Notes: a model not told the origin generated them from the letters alone. A stretch of DNA of 61,265 nucleotides from Lachnospiraceae bacterium (GCA_004556655.1 SFGF01000056.1:1-61265), one strand, 5' to 3'. Counted from the first letter of the stretch, positions 9,380-18,852 are shown. Numbers and translations are program-made.

Positions 9380-10216
9380 TTACTCCTCCTTTCCACCCTG
9401 ATTACGAATTTCAACTTTTCGCACTGTCATCATCAGAAGCATCATGATCACTGCCATGATCATAGAAATAGCACTTCCGAAGTTCCATTCTCCAACAGTA
9501 ATAAACTGATTTTCTATCATATTACCGATCAGGAAATATTTCCCTCCTCCAAGAAGTTTGGGAATATAGAAGGAACTGACTGCCGGCAGAAATACCAGTG
9601 TTATCCCGTTGATCACTCCCGGAAGGGAAAGTGGAAATGTTACTCTCCAGAATGCCTGCACCGGATTTGCACCCAGATCCGCACTGGCATCCAAAAGAGA
9701 ATGGTCCATCTTACAAAGGGAAGTATTGATCTGCAGAATCATAAACGGAAGGAAGTTGTAAACCATACCCAGAAGAACCGCTCCTTCTGTGTAGAGAAGT
9801 TCACTTCCGCTATATCCAAACAGACTGAAAATTCTTTGGATCAATCCTCCTTCACTGAGCAGACCGATCCATGCATAGGTTCTTACCAACATATTGATCC
9901 ACATGGGAATCGTAATACAAAGCACCAGGATGTTCTGTACTTTCTCCTGGCTTCTGGCAATAAAAAACGCAACCGGATATCCGATCAACAGGCAGATGAT
10001 CGTTGTCTTTACGGCTATCCAGAGAGAACGCCAGAGTATGATCAAAAAGTCAGGGTCGGTAAAAAATCTGACATAATGATCCAGTGTCAGGGTAAAGGAG
10101 ATGATGGTATTTCCCGGTTCTGTAACAGAATACAGTGCAATCAGAACCATAGGAAGAATCAGCATCATAACCGCCCATGCAACATAAGGAATCGCAAGCT
10201 GAGAAAACTTTTTCAT
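9380..10216 (-). CDS. potB: Spermidine/putrescine ABC permease
   Basis: A 278-residue PotB permease with six predicted membrane segments and an EAA loop (DASADLGANPVQAFWRVTFP) that docks on the ATPase. It shares one base with potA and ends four bases before potCD. It heterodimerises with the PotC half of the next gene. Confidence 0.92.
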   Translation of the reverse strand: MKKFSQLAIPYVAWAVMMLILPMVLIALYSVTEPGNTIISFTLTLDHYVRFFTDPDFLIILWRSLWIAVKTTIICLLIGYPVAFFIARSQEKVQNILVLCITIPMWINMLVRTYAWIGLLSEGGLIQRIFSLFGYSGSELLYTEGAVLLGMVYNFLPFMILQINTSLCKMDHSLLDASADLGANPVQAFWRVTFPLSLPGVINGITLVFLPAVSSFYIPKLLGGGKYFLIGNMIENQFITVGEWNFGSAISMIMAVIMMLLMMTVRKVEIRNQGGKEE

Positions 10217-11793
10217 CAGAACTCCATCCTCGACATTACGTGAATATCTTCCGGGAAGAATGTCAGTCCGACCTCCTGACCTACCTCCGAATAATCTGTA
10301 GTGTGTATCTTAAATTCCCGCCCTGTAGTGGAGAAGGTTACCTGATATACCCCTTCTTTCACTTCTTCAGGTTCAAAATCGTAATCTACATTGATATCTA
10401 CACTCTGCTCTTCATCACTCAGTTTCCAGCCCTGTGCATTTGCCCATGTCTTCAGATCCGTATCCAGTGCCTGAGATTCCTGAATCTCATCCACTGTCTT
10501 AAGGAAATTAAAAGCCATGACCGCTTCATTCGCCTTTTCATTTTTTACGAAAGGCTGATTAACAACAAATATCATACGCTCAATACTTGTTCCATTGGAA
10601 GTTGCAAACGTAACCGGATACTCTCCTTCTTCCTCTCTCAGATCATACTCGACTCTGGCAATAGAAATATAATCATCGCTTTCCGGATCCCATGCCTGTG
10701 CATTGGAACGGGCAATGATTTCTTTATCATCCAGATCCTTTACATCCTCCAGATCCACATAGAAATTGTTGGCATTGATCTTCTCTCTGCCGTCTTCACT
10801 GGTCACATCCTGATTTTTAATCACCTGCATATTGACGGTTACACTGGTTCCCGGAACCGTCTCCACCATGATTTCATAGTGAACACCCTTAAACAGTACA
10901 CTGACTACTTCGCCGGTCATCTTTCCGTCCTTTATATCCACAATATCAATGTCTTCCGGACGAATCACCACATCCACAGGCTCATTCTCCTTGAATCCGT
11001 AGTCCACACAGTCAAATGTGATATCATCAAAACGTACCTTATAATCCTCCAACATCGTACCGGGCAAAATATTGCTTTCACCAATGAAATTGGCCACATA
11101 TCGGTTGGAAGGCTCATTATACACCTCCTGCGGTGTACCGATCTGCTGAATCTCACCGTTTTTCATGACCACAATCTTGTCTGACATAGTAAGCGCTTCT
11201 TCCTGATCATGGGTTACAAAAATAAAGGTAATACCGACCTCCTGCTGAATTCTTTTCAGCTCATACTGCATTTCTTTTCTAAGTTTCAGATCCAGCGCTG
11301 CCAGCGGCTCATCAAGCAAAAGTACTTTCGGCTCATTGACCAATGCTCTCGCAATAGCCACACGCTGCTGCTGTCCACCTGATAAAAGTGTTGTATTTTT
11401 CTTCTCAAATCCCTCAAGACCGATCAGTTTCAACATTTTCATTACTTTCTGATCAATGATATCCTTACTCATTTTTTTGATCTTCAGTCCGAATGCTATA
11501 TTTTCATATACATTCAAATGGGGAAATAAGGCATATTTCTGAAAAACTGTATTTAACTCTCTCTGATATGCCGGCTTCTGACTGATCTCTTCTCCATCAA
11601 AGATCACTTTTCCCTCATCTGCGTCCAGAAATCCTCCAAGAATCCTCAAAAGCGTTGTTTTTCCACATCCGCTTGGACCAAGCAAAGTAACAAATTCATT
11701 TTCATAGATGTCCAGATTGACTCCTTTCAGAACAATCTGACCGTCAAAACTTTTTACAATATTTCGAAACTCGATCAGTTTCTTTTTTTCCAT
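10216..11793 (-). CDS. potA: Polyamine ABC transporter ATPase with a duplicated insert in the TOBE region
   Basis: Residues 1-240 are a standard PotA ATPase: Walker A GPSGCGKTT (39-47), signature LSGGQQQR (137-144), Walker B VLLLDEPLA, and the TOBE start from about 245. Usual PotA length is about 350-380; this one has 525. The extra part (about 345-500) holds two similar units, 354-411 and 443-499, each with an NAQxW motif followed by a D/EYDxxxEE...GxYxVTF pattern. After the insert the TOBE-like VGLTFFPEDIHVM resumes. The units look like small beta-sandwich repeats; their role is unknown. The gene starts 15 bases after the XRE-cupin regulator. Confidence 0.88.
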   Translation of the reverse strand: MEKKKLIEFRNIVKSFDGQIVLKGVNLDIYENEFVTLLGPSGCGKTTLLRILGGFLDADEGKVIFDGEEISQKPAYQRELNTVFQKYALFPHLNVYENIAFGLKIKKMSKDIIDQKVMKMLKLIGLEGFEKKNTTLLSGGQQQRVAIARALVNEPKVLLLDEPLAALDLKLRKEMQYELKRIQQEVGITFIFVTHDQEEALTMSDKIVVMKNGEIQQIGTPQEVYNEPSNRYVANFIGESNILPGTMLEDYKVRFDDITFDCVDYGFKENEPVDVVIRPEDIDIVDIKDGKMTGEVVSVLFKGVHYEIMVETVPGTSVTVNMQVIKNQDVTSEDGREKINANNFYVDLEDVKDLDDKEIIARSNAQAWDPESDDYISIARVEYDLREEEGEYPVTFATSNGTSIERMIFVVNQPFVKNEKANEAVMAFNFLKTVDEIQESQALDTDLKTWANAQGWKLSDEEQSVDINVDYDFEPEEVKEGVYQVTFSTTGREFKIHTTDYSEVGQEVGLTFFPEDIHVMSRMEF

Positions 11794-11808
11794 CTCACCT
11801 TCTCCTTC

Positions 11809-12342
11809 CTAGAACATAGGGGGCGTAGTGATCCACAAAATCTTTGCATCACTGCTTCCGTTATTATACAGATAATGTCCCCTGGTTCCATCCATATAGA
11901 AAGTCTCCTGTGCTTTCAGACGATATCTCTGATTCCCTCTGACCAGAGTCACAGTACCTTTCAAAACATAACCAAATTCCTCTCCCTGATGAGCGGATAA
12001 TTCATGACTCTTTTTATGGGGGTGAAGTGTCAGCAAAATCGGTTCCATTTTGTTTTTCTGCGCATTGGGAATGACCCATTCAATTTTATAGTCTTCCTGC
12101 TCATCCTCAAAAAAATCCTGCGTAGAAAACACAATCTGCTTTTCTTCTTCCTCATGAAAGAACTCCGACAAATTCGTTCCAAGAGCTTCCAGAATATCCT
12201 CCAGCGTTGCTATACTGGGAGCGGTCAGATTTCTCTCTACCTGAGATAAAAATCCCTTTGTCAGTTCACTCCTCGAAGCCAGATCTCCCAGCGTCAGATC
12301 ATTTTGAAGACGCAGCTCTTTCAGCTTCTTACCGATATCCAA
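11809..12342 (-). CDS. XRE-cupin transcriptional regulator of the pot operon
   Basis: A 177-residue protein with an XRE helix-turn-helix (TLGDLASRSELTKGFLSQVE, residues 17-36) and a C-terminal cupin (HQGEEFGYVLKGTVTLV), the architecture of PuuR-like polyamine sensors. The start codon is TTG at 12342, preceded by GGGAGGTG at eight bases. It is the first gene of the pot operon and likely controls it, perhaps with a polyamine bound in the cupin. The effector itself is an inference. Confidence 0.88.
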   Translation of the reverse strand: MDIGKKLKELRLQNDLTLGDLASRSELTKGFLSQVERNLTAPSIATLEDILEALGTNLSEFFHEEEEKQIVFSTQDFFEDEQEDYKIEWVIPNAQKNKMEPILLTLHPHKKSHELSAHQGEEFGYVLKGTVTLVRGNQRYRLKAQETFYMDGTRGHYLYNNGSSDAKILWITTPPMF

Positions 12343-12400
12343 AATTACACCTCCCGTTTTGTAATACTATACTTTTTTTTAAAAAATAGCGAACAAGTAC

Positions 12401-12428
12401 ATTATACACAGATATACAGATAATGCAA
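12401..12428 (-). promoter_or_regulatory. Promoter of the pot operon
   Basis: On the minus strand TTGCAT (12428-12423), a 16-base spacer and TATAAT (12406-12401) with an upstream TGTG form a strong sigma-A promoter, about 60 bases before the TTG start. Confidence 0.75.
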
Positions 12429-12471
12429 TAGGTTTGTACAAATTGGTGGTCGTAATTTTTAAAAGTGTAAT

Positions 12472-12555
12472 AGCTGATAAAATCCAGTCCTTCTTACCTA
12501 TGTCAGGCTCGCTTTCCCCAATGACATTGGTAAGAAGGACTGGATTTTATCAGCT
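12472..12555. repeat. Large near-perfect inverted repeat
   Basis: A 27-bp perfect inverted repeat (12472-12498 with 12529-12555) extends by six more pairs after one mismatch, leaving a 16-base loop. It lies between nhaC and the pot regulator. The stem is far longer than a usual terminator and has no clean T-run, so it could be a small mobile-type repeat or a bidirectional terminator. Confidence 0.9.
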
Positions 12556-12640
12556 CATTTACTTTATCTAATTTACGAAAACAATTTTGTATGGTTTGAG
12601 TAGTTTTTCTCACGTAACAATATGCATGTTATTATTGTAT

Positions 12641-13948
12641 TCAATGTTTTTCAGGTTTTAAGAAAATAAATATCAGAGAACTGACCAGAAGGAGTCCCGG
12701 ATAGAAGAGTTTCGGAATCACATCGAATGCGGACAGTTCATATCCCATCTCGTGTACTGCAGACAGGGCAACCAGCATCTGTGCACCGTAAGGGATCACT
12801 CCCTGGAAAATACAGGAGAAAGTATCCAGTATGGAGGCTGTCTTTCTCGGTGTTACTCCGTACTCTTTGGCCATCTCTGCTGCAATGGGATTTGCCATAA
12901 CGATAGCGACTGTATTATTGGCTGTGGCAACATCCATAACACCCACCAGAAGTCCGATTCCGAGCTGTCCGCCTTTTTTCCCTTTAAATACTTTTCTTAC
13001 CACCAAAAGCAGTGCTTCAAAACCGCCATACTCTCGGATCAGAGCACACATTGCTGAAACCAGGATGGCAACCATACTGGTTTCGAACATTCCTGCTGCG
13101 CCGGACCCCATACTTCCCAACAGATCTACCGGTGTGATCTGACCGGTCACCAGCATAATAAAAGAACCTGATACGATTCCCACCAAAAGTACGATAAACA
13201 CATTAATACCGGCAATACCTCCAATCAGAACCAATATATACGGAATGATCTGTATCAGATTATACTCATGAGTCACTGCTCCCTCCAGATCCGTATTTAA
13301 TGAGAGTACCAGAATCAGTACCAGCGCCGCCAATGCTGCCGGCAGAGCAATTCCAAAATTTTCCCGGAATTTATCTTTCATGGCACAGCCCTGTCCGTTG
13401 CATGCTGCGATCGTAGTATCGGAAATAAAAGACAGATTATCTCCAAACATAGCTCCACCCATCACAGAAGCCACACACAGCGGCAGACTGAATCCGGACG
13501 CCGCTGAAACCGCTGCCGCGATTGGTGTGATCAACGTAATTGTTCCTACAGAAGTTCCCATAGCCGTGGATACAAAACAGGCTACAATAAATAATACTGC
13601 AACCGCAAATTTAGCAGGAATCAGTGACAGCATAAAATAAGCAACACTTTCCGCACTGCTTCTTCCCACCACTCCTACAAAAGTTCCGGCTGTCATAAAA
13701 ATAAGAAGCATGGTGATAATATTCTTATCCGCCAGACCCTGTGCCATGATTTCCAGTTTATCATCAAATTTTACTTCCCTGTTCTGAAGACATGCTACCA
13801 GAATTGCTGCAAGGAAAGCAATCACGATCGGGATATTATAAAATCCCATAGGAATCTTCATCACATATTCAAATACAATTCCCAGCCCCAGATATAGGAC
13901 AAGAAATACACCAATTGGCAGTAATGCCCAGGGATTACTCTTTTTCAT
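12641..13948 (-). CDS. nhaC: NhaC-family Na+/H+ antiporter
   Basis: A 435-residue polytopic membrane protein with about eleven hydrophobic segments. GGAMFGDNLSFISDTTIAA is the NhaC signature; TANNTVAIVMANPIA also matches. Family members exchange sodium for protons, sometimes carrying organic anions or amino acids. The ATG at 13948 has GAGGT upstream. It is monocistronic, with a good promoter at 14015-14043. Confidence 0.85.
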   Translation of the reverse strand: MKKSNPWALLPIGVFLVLYLGLGIVFEYVMKIPMGFYNIPIVIAFLAAILVACLQNREVKFDDKLEIMAQGLADKNIITMLLIFMTAGTFVGVVGRSSAESVAYFMLSLIPAKFAVAVLFIVACFVSTAMGTSVGTITLITPIAAAVSAASGFSLPLCVASVMGGAMFGDNLSFISDTTIAACNGQGCAMKDKFRENFGIALPAALAALVLILVLSLNTDLEGAVTHEYNLIQIIPYILVLIGGIAGINVFIVLLVGIVSGSFIMLVTGQITPVDLLGSMGSGAAGMFETSMVAILVSAMCALIREYGGFEALLLVVRKVFKGKKGGQLGIGLLVGVMDVATANNTVAIVMANPIAAEMAKEYGVTPRKTASILDTFSCIFQGVIPYGAQMLVALSAVHEMGYELSAFDVIPKLFYPGLLLVSSLIFIFLKPEKH

Positions 13949-14014
13949 AGCTGTACCTCACATTTTTCTTTTTATTTTTTATATTTCCCGTGTATCAATC
14001 ACGTGTATCTTACT

Positions 14015-14043
14015 ATTGTACTGGACAGCTATATAAAAGTAAA
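14015..14043 (-). promoter_or_regulatory. nhaC promoter
   Basis: On the minus strand TTTACT (14043-14038), a 17-base spacer and TACAAT (14020-14015) lie about 70 bases before nhaC. Confidence 0.6.
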
Positions 14044-14126
14044 GTTTGTTCGTTATTTTTCATACTCAATGTCTGCAGTGGTGTAAAATCTTCCAAAATA
14101 TCAGCGAAATTTATTCATCCGCCAAT

Positions 14127-14759
14127 TCAACCCTGGCTTCTGAAATTGAAAAACATGTCTCTGTCCCGTGCCTGTCTGCACAACACATCATAGGCCAGAT
14201 CAAATGCTGTTTGAAACCAGGCAGTAAAATCCTGTGGTCTTTCCTCCATCCACTGATTCAGTTCCTTTATTGAAATCCATTTGGCATCTTCGATTTCATC
14301 CGGATTGAATGAAAAATCCTGCTTACGAAAGCCACCAAAATCCGGACTGTATAAAAAGACATGATCCATCTCATTCTCACTCAGTTCCCCAAAGGATGCC
14401 GAATACTGAAATGATCCACACCCATAGATGACTTCTCCGCCATCCATAAGCAACCCACATACATTGCTGTCAACAATATGACAGTTGGTCTTTAACCCCA
14501 GTTCCGTTTCCAGTCGGAGATTAATCGCAGTATCCATGGATTCACCTTTTCTGGGATGGGAACAACATGCGTTGGACCATAATCCTCCGGAATGATACTT
14601 TCCATGTGCTCTTCGCTGCAAAAGCATGGTAGCATCCGTCCAGTCGAAGATAAATATTGAAAATGCCCTGTGCAATTGTCCCTTTTTATGGGTTTCCATT
14701 TTTTCTCCATAACCAATCTCGTTGTCATTTTCATCCACCCAAATTAATAAATCTTCCAT
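14127..14759 (-). CDS. idi: Type I isopentenyl-diphosphate isomerase (Nudix fold)
   Basis: A 210-residue Nudix enzyme of the type I IDI kind, interconverting IPP and DMAPP. SGGLWSNACCSHPRKGE (58-73) carries the catalytic Cys (C66, with H68), and GELSENEMDHVF (125-135) holds the acidic pair that completes the site. It is the last gene of the minus-strand run that begins at the U32 genes, 61 bases after the reductase-like flavoprotein. Many Clostridia use the unrelated type II enzyme, so a type I copy beside a geranylgeranyl-reductase homologue hints at a pathway-specific prenyl supply. General Nudix hydrolase activity is less likely. Confidence 0.8.
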   Translation of the reverse strand: MEDLLIWVDENDNEIGYGEKMETHKKGQLHRAFSIFIFDWTDATMLLQRRAHGKYHSGGLWSNACCSHPRKGESMDTAINLRLETELGLKTNCHIVDSNVCGLLMDGGEVIYGCGSFQYSASFGELSENEMDHVFLYSPDFGGFRKQDFSFNPDEIEDAKWISIKELNQWMEERPQDFTAWFQTAFDLAYDVLCRQARDRDMFFNFRSQG

Positions 14760-14820
14760 AAAACTTTCCCTTTCACATATATAATGACGTTGCAGTCAAA
14801 AGTTTTTGACCCCATAACGC

Positions 14821-15744
14821 TTACAGATTTTTTAACTCGTCCATGATCAGTTCCGCCGTTTCTGTTGCGGAAACCAGAGCATGATAAAGTCCTTCCCCGC
14901 TTTCGTAACGATTGGTACCACAAAAATCGCCGACTCCAAAACAGCGCCCGTTTCTATGCGGCAGATTATTAACATTCCCACACAGTGCACCTTTCGGTAT
15001 TCGAAGCGTCTCATAATCTGTAAAATTTCGGTCTATGTATTTCTTTTTCAGCTCATAAAATCTTTTTTTCATGTTTTTCTTCGGAATCTGGCACCACAAC
15101 CCAATGTTCCAGGTGTTATGACTCACCGGAATTGCCCAGAAATAATCCATAGTACTCTCATCTTCGTACCAAAAATAAACTCTGTCTTTTACAAGATGGG
15201 AATTTCCCCGGACAATCTCAGAAATCCCCAACGTATTTTTCATTGGAATGGTATTATTTTTTTCTTTCCGGAAAAGATCGACATTCCCATGTCCCGATGC
15301 CCCTGTTGCAAATACTATAGTTTTCGAAAAATAGCCTTGTACATAGATTCCTTCCACAGTCTCCTGCACTTCTTTTACTTTTGTTGAAAATACAATTTCC
15401 GCCCCTCGGCTCACTGCCTGATTTAATAAATCCTGGTCCAGATTTCTGCGAAAAGTCCCAATTCCATACTCTTTCTCATCATAAGTAAAACAGTGCTCTC
15501 TGTCACCTTTCACAGTCATACAGGAACGTACTTTTACAGCGCCACGATGTAATGTTTCTGATAGATCCAGTCCCATATCCAACAAGTATTCTCTTGCTCT
15601 GTTTGGAAGAAAACCTCCACAGATCTTCTCATCGATCTCACCGCGTTTTTCTAATATCAAACAACGATAACCGGCACTTGCCAGAAGATAGGCACATACC
15701 GAACCGGCAGGACCGCCTCCTACAATGATACAATCATATATCAT
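14821..15744 (-). CDS. FAD-dependent oxidoreductase of the geranylgeranyl reductase family
   Basis: A 307-residue flavoprotein. GGGPAG (8-13) is the dinucleotide-binding loop, ICGGFLPNRARE matches the geranylgeranyl reductase/halogenase-like superfamily, and GVGDFCGTNRYESGEG near the C-terminus closes the FAD site. The family reduces isoprenoid double bonds or oxidises aromatic rings. The start at 15744 has GGAGGT seven bases upstream. It overlaps the B12 radical SAM gene by 11 bases, tying it to the RiPP cluster. The substrate is not known. Confidence 0.75.
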   Translation of the reverse strand: MIYDCIIVGGGPAGSVCAYLLASAGYRCLILEKRGEIDEKICGGFLPNRAREYLLDMGLDLSETLHRGAVKVRSCMTVKGDREHCFTYDEKEYGIGTFRRNLDQDLLNQAVSRGAEIVFSTKVKEVQETVEGIYVQGYFSKTIVFATGASGHGNVDLFRKEKNNTIPMKNTLGISEIVRGNSHLVKDRVYFWYEDESTMDYFWAIPVSHNTWNIGLWCQIPKKNMKKRFYELKKKYIDRNFTDYETLRIPKGALCGNVNNLPHRNGRCFGVGDFCGTNRYESGEGLYHALVSATETAELIMDELKNL

Positions 15745-17659
15745 TTCTGTTACCTCCGTCAAATTTACCGGATTCTTTCAGGATAGTTTCCAGCGAAATA
15801 ACAGGGACTCCACTTTTATCTTCCAGTCCTTCTCTGTATTTGTTCTCATGTCTGACATCTGTCAGAATCATCGCATCTACCGTCGGCCATTTCTCCGTTT
15901 CCAAAAGAACCGGAACATCAAATGCAAGTGCATCGTTTTCTATCTGTTTATCTGTGATAAAACAGATTTCCGTCTCACATCCGGAAGCTTTCAGATCTTT
16001 GAGCATGTAAGAGGTAAACACATTTCTCCCGTAAATACCGATTTTTTTCAATTCTTTTTTTTTCAGATAGGAGGCTATTAGTTCTGCATCTCTGTCCTTT
16101 TGCAGAATCCAGGGGATGGATGCAAATTTCTGTACGGGATATTTCTCTTCTTTAAAAACATATTCATTCAGTTGATTGCAGTGCCGACATCCCAGTCTTC
16201 GTATCCTTCCTTTTTCAATGGTCTTCTTCTTGATATTTCGGTAAGTGGTTTCTTTATGACAATGGAAACAACGGGCTGTCAACGTCACATATTTTTCCGA
16301 CTGTTCTTCCATTTTCAGAACCGTCCCCCGATTTGCAGTTTCGCTGTATTTCAGACGGGCAATTTCTCCCAGCGCCTGATAATCTTCATCTGACAGCTCC
16401 GTGATATTCAGATTCCACTGTCCTTTTTCAATAAACTCTTCTCTATTGGGAATTCTGCCATTTTTACAAGCGTTCTGGTAATAACGGCTGCCCGGATAGG
16501 TCTGAATATAACCAAAATTTGTGATCGGCTGGGTTCCGTATACCTCCGTATGATGCTGGCACCAACTTAATGAATCTTTCATTGTCTCAAAGGTTTCCGT
16601 CTCTGCTCCGAAAATCAGGTTTCCGGAACAGCCGATCTGATACTGATATGCGGTCTGAAGCGCTTTTTCAATCGTCTCTCTTTTTAAATGCTTCTGCATA
16701 TTTTCCAGAACTACATCAGACATACTCTCGATTCCAAAACATGCCCCCACACAGCCTGCGTCCTTCATTTCTTTGATAATTGTTTCTGTATAGGTTTCCG
16801 CCCGCATCTGACATGCCCAGGACAAATGATACGGCTTTATTCTTCGACAAAATTCCAATACCTTCTCCTGATTGATACTGAAGCATTCATCCACCAATGC
16901 GATGCCATTGATCTGATATTTTTCAACCCAAAGATCAAGTTCTTCAAAGAAATTATCCAGGCTTCTTCCTCGATACCGGTTCCCCATCGGATGAAAGCAG
17001 AAGCTGCATCTGTACGGGCAGGAACGGGACAGCATCATAGGCATCAACCGGGGATTATCACTGTAATACCCATAATAATTATACCATCCTTCCACTTCCT
17101 GACGATCCAGATAAGCTTCCATATTCAGTCCCTCATAAGAAGGAAATGGAAGACTGTCCACATCCTCTACAGGCTGTCTCGGTTCTGTAGCAATATATTC
17201 TCCGTCATTTGACCTGTAAACCAGTCCTTTTACCTCTGAAGCTGCTTTTCTTCCCTCAATCACTTCACACAATTCACAATTGGTAATCTCTCCTTCACCG
17301 ATCACCGCATAATCAACACCGGTCATACGAGAAAACAGGAGTGGCTCGGAAGTAAATCCACCACCACCACCGACAAGAATAATATTGGGATTTGCCTCTC
17401 TGGCAGTCTTATAGACCAGCTTCAGCACCTTATATTCACTAGTCAGACCGCCACACAGCAAAACATCAATTTTTTTATCCCGTATAATTTCTTTCAGCTG
17501 CTGATATGGTTCTTTGTCAGCAAACATCATATTAAAGCCTTCCACATCATAGCCGGCCGCACGCATGGCGCCATTTACATACGCAATTCCGATTGGCATA
17601 CAAAAATCGTCTCTCTCATCATATTCCGGAATTGTCTGAATCACCAGTAAATATCTCAT
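15734..17659 (-). CDS. B12-type radical SAM protein with zinc-ribbon and Rossmann-like C-terminus
   Basis: A 641-residue protein. Residues 1-140 are a cobalamin-binding-like domain (VGGGGGFTSEP, YAVIGEGE) lacking the DxHxxG histidine motif. C214, C218 and C221 (SCPYRCSFC) bind the 4Fe-4S cluster of a B12-type radical SAM core. After about residue 450 two CxxC pairs (CFHCHK, CRHCNQ) suggest a zinc ribbon. A C-terminal alpha/beta domain (KKIGIYGRNVFTSYMLKDL) looks like a nucleotide-binding fold. Family members methylate or rearrange unreactive carbons. The start at 17659 has GGGAGGG upstream. Confidence 0.8.
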   Translation of the reverse strand: MRYLLVIQTIPEYDERDDFCMPIGIAYVNGAMRAAGYDVEGFNMMFADKEPYQQLKEIIRDKKIDVLLCGGLTSEYKVLKLVYKTAREANPNIILVGGGGGFTSEPLLFSRMTGVDYAVIGEGEITNCELCEVIEGRKAASEVKGLVYRSNDGEYIATEPRQPVEDVDSLPFPSYEGLNMEAYLDRQEVEGWYNYYGYYSDNPRLMPMMLSRSCPYRCSFCFHPMGNRYRGRSLDNFFEELDLWVEKYQINGIALVDECFSINQEKVLEFCRRIKPYHLSWACQMRAETYTETIIKEMKDAGCVGACFGIESMSDVVLENMQKHLKRETIEKALQTAYQYQIGCSGNLIFGAETETFETMKDSLSWCQHHTEVYGTQPITNFGYIQTYPGSRYYQNACKNGRIPNREEFIEKGQWNLNITELSDEDYQALGEIARLKYSETANRGTVLKMEEQSEKYVTLTARCFHCHKETTYRNIKKKTIEKGRIRRLGCRHCNQLNEYVFKEEKYPVQKFASIPWILQKDRDAELIASYLKKKELKKIGIYGRNVFTSYMLKDLKASGCETEICFITDKQIENDALAFDVPVLLETEKWPTVDAMILTDVRHENKYREGLEDKSGVPVISLETILKESGKFDGGNRNDI

Positions 17660-17661
17660 TC

Positions 17662-18849
17662 TTATCCCTCCCAGTTTCCATCTAAAAGACGGCACGCTGC
17701 TTCCAGCTCACTTCGGATCTGAAGCGACTGCGGACATCTTTTTTCACATGTTCCGCACTTTATACACAGTTCTGACGGTACTCCTCTTTTTTTACAATAT
17801 TTTACAAATTCCTGTCTTGCATAAGTGTGCAATCCATAAATCCTGTCACAATTCACAAGATATAGAATTTTGGATATCTGAATTCCTGCCGGGCAGGGTT
17901 GACAATAATTGCACCCTGTACAATATAACCGGCTCAGTTCCTCTAATTTTTCGACAGCTTCCTGGATCCGACTTTCAAAGTCCTGCACTCCCTGACCGAT
18001 TTTTTCTGAAAGTGCTGCATTTTCATCGATCATCTCCAGAGTGGACATCCCTGAAAGTGTACAGTCCACATTCTGATTTTCCATCACATATCGAAGGGCA
18101 ATCTCACTTGTAGGAAGCTGCGTCTCGTCTTCTGAAAACAGTTTCTCACTTTCATCCTTCTGTTTTATCCTGCCTAATTTTTCCCCTAACGAAGATGGCC
18201 ATGCAAGGCGACCGCCGGCAACGGGTCCCATTACCATAGTTCCCATTCCATGTTGTTTTGCATATTCCAAAACGCCAGCATTTTTCCGATCCAGCAGGTT
18301 ATACTGACACAAAACAGAATCAAAACCTGTTCCGTATTTTTCAGCTTGTTCCAGCATATAGCAAATATTCTCGGGAGAATCATGTACAGAAACTGACAGA
18401 TTCCGTATCAACCCTTCTTCTTTCGCCTTTTGCCCTTCCTTCAGCAGATTCAGTGGAATCAGCACTTCATCGAAAAGTTTTCGATTGATTCCCCAGAATA
18501 AATAATAATCCAGATAATCTGTCTGCATTTTTTTCAAAGAATTCTCCAGCCAGAGCCGATAATCGTCTGTCTTCTTCATTTCCTGGAGAGGAATTTTAGA
18601 AGACAACAGGATTCTTTTCCGAAAATGCTTTACTGCATTTCCCAGAATCTCTTCGCACTTTCCTTCACAATAAGTAGGTGATGCGTCAAAATAGTTAATT
18701 CCCTTTTCATATGCATGTTTTACCAGCTTCTCTGCCGCTTCCGAATCCGTGTATTCCGTTCCATTACTCTCTATCTTTGGAAACCGCATACATCCCAATC
18801 CCAGAATCGATATATTTTCTCCTTTTTTACCTGTTTTTCGATACTGCAT
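17662..18849 (-). CDS. Aldo/keto reductase with two C-terminal 4Fe-4S motifs
   Basis: A 395-residue COG1453-type protein: an aldo/keto reductase barrel plus a ferredoxin-like tail with C310/C313/C316/C319 and C362/C365/C368/C372. D55, Y60 and K85 match three of the four catalytic residues. At the usual histidine position (DYYLFWGIN) there is W119, so classical hydride chemistry may be altered. It sits two bases from the B12 radical SAM gene and three from the preceding SPASM gene, so it is surely part of the cluster. It may act as a redox tailoring or electron-transfer enzyme. Confidence 0.8.
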   Translation of the reverse strand: MQYRKTGKKGENISILGLGCMRFPKIESNGTEYTDSEAAEKLVKHAYEKGINYFDASPTYCEGKCEEILGNAVKHFRKRILLSSKIPLQEMKKTDDYRLWLENSLKKMQTDYLDYYLFWGINRKLFDEVLIPLNLLKEGQKAKEEGLIRNLSVSVHDSPENICYMLEQAEKYGTGFDSVLCQYNLLDRKNAGVLEYAKQHGMGTMVMGPVAGGRLAWPSSLGEKLGRIKQKDESEKLFSEDETQLPTSEIALRYVMENQNVDCTLSGMSTLEMIDENAALSEKIGQGVQDFESRIQEAVEKLEELSRLYCTGCNYCQPCPAGIQISKILYLVNCDRIYGLHTYARQEFVKYCKKRGVPSELCIKCGTCEKRCPQSLQIRSELEAACRLLDGNWEG

Positions 18850-18852
18850 CTT

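Noticed and set aside
9362..11184. Two long plus-strand open frames (293 and 335 codons)
   Set aside because: They are antisense to potB and potA, with His/Ile-rich low-complexity translation and no family resemblance.
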